This document shows positions 55,383 through 64,000 of a stretch of 64,000 bases of DNA, piece after piece (the first letter of the stretch is position 1; every line of letters begins with the position of its first letter). The DNA is from Brassica napus (lineage: Eukaryota > Streptophyta > Magnoliopsida > Brassicales > Brassicaceae), in NCBI RefSeq assembly GCF_020379485.1, contig NW_026014653.1, positions 1 to 64,000 on the forward strand, written 5' to 3'. A program made the translations under genes and the position numbers. The notes beneath the pieces were generated by a model, which saw only the letters and a program-made list of their open reading frames with translations, searched no databases and was not told the origin of the DNA.

Positions 55383-58300
55383 TTAACCTGACTCCAGATT
55401 TGGAACTATAGCTGAAGAGAGTTCTATATGCGAAACCCGAACCGCACCTATAAGCCTCTCTGGCAATTCTTCCGGTGCATTTGCCTGCCAAAACCAAACT
55501 AGATTTGTTCGTATACATTATTACAATAACCCCAACTACTTTAAAGCAAAACCTATAAACATTGTGTCCGTTTGTCACCTGTACAAGGAAAGCCATTTCG
55601 ACAACCAACGATGTGATTACACCAATGACGAGTCCCAACACTCCATTTGCAACAGTTGATGAACCAATATCCACATCAATCTACATGATGAATCATTTGA
55701 GTTATTAATGGTTACAGAGAGCTTCGAATTCAACACTATATAACTTCACTCACTTCTAAGTATGTCGGGCCACGAATGTAGTTGCAGTCCACTGCTTTCC
55801 CTAGGAGACATGGAGTGCTTCCCACGCTTTGCCTTACTATCCATGACCCCTTACATAAAAATAATGTCAATATACTTGTTAGTGGTAATCACAAAGAGAA
55901 AGAGAGACGAACATACCTTAGGAACTAAAGGTATAAGCTTTAGCCTACTATTCCGGAACTCATCATCCCCATCAACAAATCGTTGCAATAAGGACCCGGG
56001 TACAAGTTCTTTCGTCACGAAATAAAACACCATACTGTAGTGTGTTGACCCTGGAACCTATTATACAACCAAATATGACTTTGTGGTTTGTACATTATGT
56101 TCTGAATCTTAATAATAGTTTGATCGTTAAAACTTACTTGTACATTTACAACCATTGAGAATAGACCTTTCTCTGCAGCAACCTGAACACGTTTATCAAA
56201 AGACTCAATAATCATGGATATTCCTTTCTAAGACGAATCCAAAGGCAAGAGAATAGTATGGGAAGGGAAGCATTTGAAGATTTGATTGTAATAATCTCTG
56301 CTTGATGTAATGTATCTTACTTGTGCTGCACAGCCCTTACGTCTAGCCACATGATCTATTCTTTTACTGTCTTTGAACCAATCGACAGCAACGAGGTCCA
56401 TAAGATGCTTCCCAGCAGGAATCTTCAGTATAGCATTAAATGGACAGGAACAGAAGTTAGCTGGATGCAAGAACTGAACCATTCTAAAGAACTAAGACAA
56501 ATAGGTTCACCGACCTTTCTTTTATCATCACAAAAGTTCTTGCTACGAACTTTGAAGTTGTTCCCGTCAGAAGTCCTCCAGCAGTTACGAGCATTTTCAT
56601 TTTCATTCCGCTTTAGGTTACCCGAGAAGCATGACAGATCAATCTTGTGTGCAGGTTCTTCTTCTGAAGTTTCAATTCACATAAAACTATTAGATTATCT
56701 TTCTTGAGTCAAGGTAGAATTTTTACACTTAAATCATAGGGTGCTCACCTGTTTTCTTGACATCAGTCTCTATCTTACTTGTTTCATCCTGAAATTGTAC
56801 ACAAGAATGACGATTCAATACCACATGCAGCTTAGTATTAGATGATGAAAATGCTTGGATATTCAAACCTCTTTTTCTGATTCAGCGATCTGAAACTCAT
56901 CATCATCATCATCAGAGTCTTCATCCATGAGCACAGAGTTTCTGTTGGCAGCATTTGTTTGATCAACAGAAAAGGCAGACTGATGCAGAGACCTTCCACT
57001 CTTACTCAAGCTCAAGGAAGATGATGCCATGTTAACCATAACAGGGATCCGGGTATGAACACCTCTCTCATCTGTCTGTGAAAACCATTCCCGCAAACCT
57101 GTGATGAGAGCATTACAACGCATGATAATAAATAGCCAGCAAGGACCAATGGGAAAGAACTTACCAGCAACACTATTCAGCATTTGAAGAAGACAATGTT
57201 GTTGAAATGCTGGAAGGTAGCCTGCACCCCACCCTTTTAAATCAATTTGTATTAGATGTTGCACCTGTGTTCTAGGCCTCCCATTTCGTGGCTTTAGTGG
57301 GGCAATATTATATCCTCCACCTAAGATAAACAACAAAAAGATAATAGTACATCAAACATTATAACATTTTAGTTAATGCTGAGATATGTTTAGGTTCATA
57401 GACATACTCTCAAGATGAGCACGGACACAGCCAGGTTGTGGACCACAGTTATCATGCTCCCTAGAACGGAACAACACAACTTCACAGAAAGAGCGAGATT
57501 AATAACCAACAAGCTATTGTAAAAACTACCTTTTCCAGATTATAGCTCGAGTAAGGAGGAAAAGAAAGGTACCATAACTCCCATCATCATTACGGCGCCA
57601 ATAGCGGACATAACAGAGGTCACGAGGCCACACAACCCTGGAGCCATTTGATATAAATTAGGATAAAATTGGAAACAACAAAGTAATATTCTAAAGATCA
57701 CAGATGACAACAATAACTAACTATAATCCTGAATTGTTTCCCCTGAGACCATGGTATCATGGTAGAAAGAAAATCAAAGACATTCTGCATACATTCTAGG
57801 CCCTTCAGGACAACGGAGTCTATTTAGCTAGGGATGTAGCATATAAGATGTAATTTAGTTGTGATGAAATTATCACTTCTCAGTTATTGATTAAAAGATT
57901 ATGTTCGGAAGCTATGAATGTAACTGGACGATGATATTTAGGTATAACATTACATTGGAAACCAGTCGAGCAAAAGTCTACGATAGAGCACTGCTGTGTG
58001 ACCATCCACCTCTTCCACTAAGCTACCATACTGAAAGCTGCAGTCCCACCTGCACCACACAGGGGAATAACTTCAGGTACAGACCAGAACAGTTAGAACA
58101 AAACACTTCTGGATGCATACTATAGACAGAAATGAAGAAAAACAGAAGGCAGAGAAGCACCTACTCATAACGAGTGCCATCCATGCTCATCACAAGTTCG
58201 AATACTTCCTCACATGTTGCCTCCACTACTCCAACAGCTTTCATTGCCCTGCTGCAGCTTCTCGGCTGCACACGTAGCACTGTAAGTTACGGTTCTTGTC

Positions 58301-60439
58301 TAGATAAAGTTTCTACATAATCAGAGGGCAATCACGCCACAAAAAATGACAAGCTATTAGAAACTTCCATACAAGGTAATCAACTTCAAGAAGCTCTTCA
58401 AAAATCCGAAGACCTGTCAAATGTATAAAAAACACAAACAAAGAAGATTAAGGTCAAATTCTAGCTCTTTCATTTACCAGTTACTATAGCAGATAACTAA
58501 GGAGAGCACTGGGTTCCACATAAGATATATATATTTTTGGGATTTAACATGGGAAAATAATAAACTATGTTGCGTAGCAACCCTGCAACACCACTAACCG
58601 TTTTGGCACTGAAGAAGACGCCAGTGTTTTCTCGAGAAAGCTTGGTTATCAGAATTCTGGTTCGCCAACTCTGCATCAAACTCCTTAGTCCAGTCAAGTA
58701 CAGATGGCGGGGGACCTGCACATTTGCTTGAGGTGATTAGATTACAGTCAGGACTGCAGCTGACCAGATTAGCTCATAAATAAATGAACTCGGAACAAAC
58801 CATTTCCAATAGTAGTCCTTCTCACTAAACGACGCCTAGAGTCATCTTCATCTTCTGGTGCACTGAATCTTAATAAAATTGGAGATATTTAGTCAGAAAG
58901 TTCCTAAAAGTTTCTCCTGGACCAGTGAGTTGTTGGCAAACTGAATCAACATGCCATCAGAGAGGGAAATTATATCAGATAGGGACTCACTGGCTTTCAT
59001 AATCTGAAGATGAAGCAGTCCTTCCATTATCCATTCCAGACTTATATTCAAATGCAACATATTGCTGACCATTTAGAACTTGAGACTCTTGATGCTGCGC
59101 CAGTGAGGTAAATCAGATAAAAGCACCAATGTACGCAAGTCTAGACAAGTAAATACTAAACAAATAATTTCGTGATGGCGGGCATATGACAGACCTGGTC
59201 TATAACAGACTCAATTTTTTCCTTCCACATAAGTGCTTCCTGGATGTTGAACGCTGCCATCTAGCAAGAATATACTACTCCATAATTAACTAACAAGGTA
59301 AAATGTAGTGCTAGCTATTTTTGGAAGTAAAGAGAAGATACCGTTATTCTATGGTGCTTTTCTTTCTTGTTATAGACAGACAACACGTAAACCATCTGCA
59401 GAAAAGAGTTGACAAGCACAAAAGAAAATTTTAAAGGCATAAGTGATAGTACAGTCAAGGTTATAATAATAGGAAGTTAACTTGGCATGAAGAACCATCA
59501 ACTGATTCACTACAAACATTATCAAATGTCTTTGAACTGCAGAAAGAGATTGAAAATGCTGTAAAAATCTGGCCTTGCACAACCTTTAGATGATCCCTCT
59601 AATTTATTTGTTTAAAATGTGGGATTTTTATAGCATACATATAAGTATCTTTTGTGCATTAAATGTTAATATTCTCATGAAACATGGAGCACATTTGCTA
59701 ACCAAATTTAGTTGAATCAAGTATTATACTCTCAGTTACTTAGCTCAAAAAGTCTTGCTCACAACTAAGAAAATATTTCTCTACCAAGCAGTGCCTCCTA
59801 TTTCCTATAATAGTCTTCTTCTCCTACTCATTAAGTTCAAATATTAGCCTAAATAATTTTCTAGCTTATAAATATAATGTCAAGACCAGAGGTTGCAATT
59901 CACAAAACCACATACTGTCGACCTATAAGCACTTGGAGTAACAAAATAGTAACAGAAAAGGTAAAGTTAAGACTACTGACATGACCATGATGCGTCTTCA
60001 AGCCTCGATCTTCAACTCTGCAGTTGCCATCAATTAACATGGTCTTGATAGGAACCTGTATTCACCACATGTAGAAAGCATCATCATTACACACACGCCC
60101 CATAAGTTATAGTAGACTTTTTTTCCTATAAGCATAGTGCCTTATACAGTCCACTCTATGATCTCACAGACATACTTGGAAACCCAGAGACATATAATAC
60201 TGATTTTCAAGAAACCCAAAAGGGAAAGTTTGAAACTTGCAAAACAGATACAAAAAAAAAAAGAAAAAGAAAAGTAAAAAGAGTTTAGAAGCGGTTAAGA
60301 CCTGAGAATCCTGAGGTTTCTTCTTGTAATAGGCCATAAGACGAGGCTCCAAAACGAAGTACCTCATATGAATATACGACCGTCCGATCTTCCTCCTTCC
60401 ATACCTCACCATCCACCCTTCGTACACTACCTTTGACAT
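55383..60439 (-). CDS. EDR2: ENHANCED DISEASE RESISTANCE 2 (PH-START-DUF1336 protein)
   Basis: A negative regulator of salicylic-acid-dependent cell death and mildew resistance that binds phosphoinositides and acts at membranes (known for Arabidopsis EDR2). About 22 exons run from the ATG at 60439 to the stop at 55383-55385. The N-terminal PH domain starts in exon 1 (60302-60439, MSKVVYEGWMVRYGRRKIGR), with exon 2 at 59981-60055 and exon 3 at 59342-59395. The START domain spans about 58.7-57.2 kb (GLRIFEELLEVDYL, MSMDGTRYE, DLCYVRYWRR, WGAGYLPAFQQH). A linker with an acidic DEDSDDDDDEF run follows (about 56.9 kb). The C-terminal DUF1336 domain begins at about 56.4 kb (IPAGKHLMDLVAVDWFKD) and ends at ANAPEELPERLIGAVRVSH. 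Every exon I checked joins in frame with GT-AG splicing. No lesion seen. Position agrees with At4g19040. Confidence 0.93.
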
Positions 60440-61372
60440 TCTCCCTGTCCGTACGAGAAGGAAGAACAAGGGCACAACTTTCCCCACGGAAAACCGAAAC
60501 TGGAACTATATGTATTTCCGCGGGAGATGATCATATACTACTTGGACATGACCTGTGTTGTTCATCGGAGCTCCGGCGCCGGAATCTGGTGTTGGATTCC
60601 GGCGAAGATTTAAAGAGCTCGAAGCTCCGGAGAAAGAATCAAGTTTGTAGACGACGAAAAAACAAAGAGAAAGCGATTCAACTTTGACAGAAACAGAAAA
60701 TTTTCTTCTTCAGGGAAAAACCGTAGAGAGACAAAGAAATAATATAAAAACTGATTTAAGTGGACAACAAAAACTAATCACGCCAAAGATGTCTTCTTGT
60801 TGGATAAACAAACAAAACATAATTAATATGGTAATAAAACATAATTAATTTAAAATTAAGACATGTCAAATCAGTTCGAAACACACATTTCCGATTTGTC
60901 CTCATGTATATGCATGTATAGCTGACTATCGAAGGTCGCTGACGGCGAGCTTATATTCCGTTAGGCACGACGACGTATCAACATATTAGATGACGTGTGA
61001 ACCACAATCCAAAGAAAAGTTTATTTTTCTTTTTTTTTTGCAGCGAATTATTGATGCATCGAATTCAAAATAATTTCAAAACTAATTACAGATCAATATC
61101 TGCACTAATAATTTTACAAAAAAGATTAAAAATTAAAAAAAATCACAGATCAATTTTGCAGTGACCAGATACGTATAGATTTAGCAGTGTATTGGGTTTT
61201 GTTTTGTTGTTTTATAAACATATACAAATTTGAAGAAAAATATTACATGGTCCAGTGTCTGGCTATGTGCTGAGCTACGGATTCAAAACCTCTTAGACAC
61301 TAAATAAATGATAGTTAAAAGAAAACTTATAATACATGATGAGTGAAGAGGATGAAGTGCTTGAAGCATAAC
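60440..61372. other. EDR2 5' region and intergenic DNA
   Basis: 60440-60720 is of balanced composition and likely holds the EDR2 5' UTR and promoter. The rest is AT-rich, up to the LTR boundary. Confidence 0.45.
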
Positions 61373-61878
61373 TGTAGGAGATGGATCTAACCATCCCTCA
61401 AGGCCCAAGGAATAGGAGGCCTGGCCCGGACCAATGAAAGCGACGGCTCGGATAGCCGGCTTAGAAGGTCAGTCTCTCGGCTCACTTCTAGAGTACCTCG
61501 AGTCGACCGTCGTCGACTAGGAGGCATCCGGCTCGGCGATCGCTCGGATTAATACGGGCCCTTCGGCCCAATGAGGAAGGCCCACGAAGACGACCTAAAT
61601 TAGGTCAAGAACGACACATCAGAGGATTATATAAGGAGAAGGAAGAGGAACGAGAGAGGGATCCGAAATCATCTGACTAACACTTGGCGGCTAGATTAGG
61701 GTTTTCACCTTTGCTCATCTTGCCGATATCTGTATCTCTCCGGTAACTCATCGAGTTGCCGGCTTCTCTTCTGTCGCTTTCTCTTTACTTCTCTTGTAAC
61801 CGACTGAAAGTCTCTCCGACCATAATAAAACGTCTTTGTTAAACCCACATCTTTTTATCACCGTTTTCCGATCAAACA
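61373..61878 (+). repeat. 5' LTR, about 506 bp
   Basis: Begins TGTAGGAGATGG and ends GATCAAACA, the TG...CA LTR pattern, directly followed by the primer binding site. A TATA box (TTATATAAGGAG) lies at about 61627. The left edge is inferred from the TG and the composition change, since the 3' LTR is not available for comparison. Confidence 0.7.
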
Positions 61879-61879
61879 G

Positions 61880-61897
61880 TTGGCGCCCACCGTGGGG
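61880..61897 (+). promoter_or_regulatory. primer binding site
   Basis: TGGCGCCCACCGTGGGGC starts two bases after the LTR end. TGGCGCC is typical of plant gypsy primer binding sites; the tRNA is not determined. Confidence 0.75.
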
Positions 61898-61922
61898 CCT
61901 TTAGCAAAGTAACGTTAGTACC

Positions 61923-64000
61923 ATGGTTGTCAGCAACGACAGTTCTTCGTCAGGCGAGGAGCGCGAAGCTCTCGAGGTGATGCCGGCTCCCGAGGTAACA
62001 CCCACGCCTACACCAGCGACTCCGCTCCCCCCTCCGGCGTCTATGGAAACCATCTTGGCACGCCTCGCTCTGCAAGAGGCGGCGCAGAAGGCGGCGGTCG
62101 ACCAAATCACAGCGATAGCAAAAATACTCGCCCCTATCGCTGCAAACGCCGAAGCTTCAACGGCGCAGTACCGTCGACACCTGTTCGCCACTGAACGGAC
62201 CACCAACGTCGCTCCCGCGCGGAATAACAACGACCAGAGCGCCGGTATCGATAACCAGAGCGCCGGCAACAATATCAATGCCGACACCGCAAGCGAGCTG
62301 GCCGCGTTGAAACAGTCGGTCCTCGACATCAACTCCAAGATCCACCAGGTGACGACCTCGGCGCCCCAAATCGAGCACGTACTCGCGGAGTCCCTCCGTA
62401 CGCCCTTCACGCAGAGGGTCACCGCCGTACGACTCCAGAAGATGGAAAAACTTCGCCTCCCGACTTTCAAGGGTCTCTCTGACCCTTCTACTCATGTCAC
62501 GTCCTTCAACATAGCGATGCGGCGCGCAAATCTGACCGACGAAGACAAAGACGCCGGCTTTTGCCAACTTTTCGTCGAAACCCTAGAAGGACCGGCCCTT
62601 ACTTGGTTCACAGGCCTCAGAGAAAACTCCGTCGATTGTTTCCACGATCTCTCGACGGCCTTCCTGAAAAATTACATCATGTTCACCAACCAAGAAACGA
62701 CCGTGTCAGATTTGTGGAACCTCACTCATACCAGCGGCCAAAGTCTCCGCGACTTCATGGAGAAGTTCAAGGCTATCGTCTCGAAAGTTGATATTCCTGA
62801 CCATATCGCTGTCGAGTCTCTGATGAATACTCTGCACGTCGACTCCACGTTCCGTCAGGATCTTTACCGATACCCGACGAAATCTGTTTCCGATGCCATC
62901 GCTCGCTCGAACAACTTCATCCGCATGGAAGAAGACACAAGAGCAAAATTCGCAAAAGAAGCAGCAGCGAAACAACGACCTGCCCGAACAAACGACACCC
63001 ACCCTGAGCCCCGCCAGCACTCCTCCGGTGGGAACACCACTCAGAAACGAGGCTACGTTAGTTCGGTGGGCGACGAGGAATCACCAAAAACAGCAGCTGT
63101 CACGCGAGAGAAAGCCTGGAATCACTGGGACCGAGACTCCGCCTCGAAACAGTCGAAGTCGTCCGAGCCAACGAGTTCAAACTCCGAAGAGCCAAAGAAA
63201 TGGTGCCTCTACCACAAAAGGGATTCCCACGATACAAAAGAATGCAAAGTCCTCATCGGCCAATTCTTCGACGGGATCACTAACGGAACGATTCAAATGC
63301 CCACTTCTCCAACAACACCAAAAAACACCAAGAGCTGGAGTAAAAACAAGGAGAAGAAGGCACAGAGGTCTCAACCAAACGCGGCACCGAGCGAGGAAAG
63401 AGCGAGCCCTGAGCGCACTCCTGTCAACAATGTTGGCCCCGCCAACGACTCGTCAGAAGACGAACATCCGCGTCGCCGGCGGCGAGTGGACGTCATACTC
63501 TCTCATCCTTGCGACTCCTCTGACGACGACTCCTCGGCAGTACAGCCAGATCTACGCGAGAAACTGAACAGCAAAGTCGAGAAGTCTCTTACTACCACGA
63601 CAACAGATAAAGACCTGCGTACCCTGTTGAAGCGAAAGAGCGCTACAAACGAACACGTAGGAAGCGCCGACCTCCGCACAACCATCTCAAAATCCAGCAC
63701 CAGGAGAATAGGTCAAGACGGCGACCTTCGCGACCAGCTCAACTCAAAGGCCGATGACCTGCGAATCCAACTAAACCGTTCGAAGAAGTCCGATCTGCGA
63801 CGACGTCTCGAGTCAAAAAAGAAAAAGCCCGCGGAAGCTCCTCAGTTCGAGAACACAACCGACGATTTAAGGAAGCAACTCGAATCATTGCGAGCTACCC
63901 GCACGCCAAACATTAGCGTCATAATGGGAGGATCGCCTCCTTGCGGCGACTCAGTTCGAGCCGTCAAAGACTATAAGCGACAAGCCACCACTTCCAAGAA
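61923..64000 (+). CDS. gag (start of gag-pol), open to the window end
   Basis: An uninterrupted frame of 692 codons from ATG 61923 (MVVSNDSSSSGEEREALEVM), partial because it runs off the window. A Pro-rich N-terminus and an Ala-rich helical segment come first. A retrotransposon gag domain follows at about residues 175-330 (KLRLPTFKGLSDPSTHV, LEGPALTWF, SLRDFMEKFK). An unusual zinc knuckle lies at residues 428-441 (CLYHKRDSHDTKEC; C-x2-H-x4-H-x4-C), as in Tat/Ogre-lineage gag. Residues about 540-655 carry repeated DLRxxL units. The frame then enters a segment (ISVIMGGSPPCGDSVRAVKD) that resembles the start of the protease region. It would form virus-like particles for intracellular replication of the element. 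No stops or frameshifts were found. Confidence 0.88.
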   Translation, partial: MVVSNDSSSSGEEREALEVMPAPEVTPTPTPATPLPPPASMETILARLALQEAAQKAAVDQITAIAKILAPIAANAEASTAQYRRHLFATERTTNVAPARNNNDQSAGIDNQSAGNNINADTASELAALKQSVLDINSKIHQVTTSAPQIEHVLAESLRTPFTQRVTAVRLQKMEKLRLPTFKGLSDPSTHVTSFNIAMRRANLTDEDKDAGFCQLFVETLEGPALTWFTGLRENSVDCFHDLSTAFLKNYIMFTNQETTVSDLWNLTHTSGQSLRDFMEKFKAIVSKVDIPDHIAVESLMNTLHVDSTFRQDLYRYPTKSVSDAIARSNNFIRMEEDTRAKFAKEAAAKQRPARTNDTHPEPRQHSSGGNTTQKRGYVSSVGDEESPKTAAVTREKAWNHWDRDSASKQSKSSEPTSSNSEEPKKWCLYHKRDSHDTKECKVLIGQFFDGITNGTIQMPTSPTTPKNTKSWSKNKEKKAQRSQPNAAPSEERASPERTPVNNVGPANDSSEDEHPRRRRRVDVILSHPCDSSDDDSSAVQPDLREKLNSKVEKSLTTTTTDKDLRTLLKRKSATNEHVGSADLRTTISKSSTRRIGQDGDLRDQLNSKADDLRIQLNRSKKSDLRRRLESKKKKPAEAPQFENTTDDLRKQLESLRATRTPNISVIMGGSPPCGDSVRAVKDYKRQATTSK

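Larger units (their letters stand above)
61373..64000 (+). mobile_element. Ty3/gypsy LTR retrotransposon (Tat-like), 5' part
   Basis: A 5' LTR, primer binding site and gag are present; pol and the 3' LTR lie beyond the window, so the TSD cannot be checked. GC content jumps well above the flanking DNA. The open gag frame suggests a young insertion. Confidence 0.88.

Noticed and set aside
62157..63700. Minus-strand and other-frame ORFs over the LTR element
   Set aside because: Shadows of the gag frame in GC-rich DNA.
1..64000. tRNA, rRNA or snoRNA genes
   Set aside because: No convincing cloverleaf with A and B boxes or rRNA sequence was seen. A tRNAscan run would be decisive.

Overview
This is a plant nuclear window, almost certainly from Brassicaceae and probably from a polyploid-derived genome such as Brassica or Raphanus. 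Spliced genes with GT-AG introns lie in AT-rich DNA dense with transposons. From memory, the recognisable genes follow the order of Arabidopsis thaliana chromosome 4, At4g18905 to At4g19040: PWP1-like WD40, NIP1;2, DUF1264 protein, AGAMOUS, GDSL lipase, PPR gene, S40-3, XTH29, EDR2. Several Arabidopsis genes of that interval are absent or survive only as fragments, which fits one fractionated subgenome.

Region by region. 0.65-6.33 kb: a WD40 (PWP1-type) gene that looks dead, with two LINE insertions in consecutive introns, each with target-site duplications, and an inverted repeat around its exons. 6.3-12.1 kb: AT-rich DNA with MITE-like elements. 12.17-14.25 kb: an intact five-exon NIP1;2-type aquaporin. 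14.67-19.84 kb: Helitron-like elements. 20.37-24.62 kb: a DUF1264 gene with two frame lesions, one intron holding a hAT-like element with about 20 copies of a 27-bp E2F-like motif unit, and another holding a 2-kb CACTA element. 24.86-25.67 kb: a LINE tail. 27.0-28.6 and 35.8-37.2 kb: two related minus-strand retroposons with poly(A) tails, long TSDs and long open frames without a recognised domain. Between them lie AT-rich tandem repeats and an unidentified gene-like island. 38.39-39.21 kb: the 3' exons of an AGAMOUS gene without its MADS box.

40.3-41.8 kb: an intact five-exon GDSL esterase/lipase (minus). 43.06-43.74 kb: a probable PPR gene remnant. 44-50 kb: transposon debris, a Stowaway MITE and small tandem repeats. 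50.13-50.46 kb: an S40/DUF584 gene. 51.2-52.0 kb: a hAT-like element rich in GGTTCGGTT. 52.5-54.7 kb: an intact XTH29-type xyloglucan enzyme (minus). 55.4-60.4 kb: an intact 22-exon EDR2 gene (minus). From 61.37 kb to the window end: the 5' LTR, primer binding site and intact gag frame of a Ty3/gypsy (Tat-like) element.

The live genes are independent single-gene units: membrane transport (NIP), cell-wall remodelling (XTH), secreted lipid hydrolysis (GDSL), senescence (S40) and defence/lipid signalling (EDR2). The most unusual material is in the repeats: the E2F-motif array, the retroposon pair with long ORFs, and at least nine tiny retroposition scars in which a poly(A) or poly(T) tract with few other bases sits between perfect or near-perfect TSDs.
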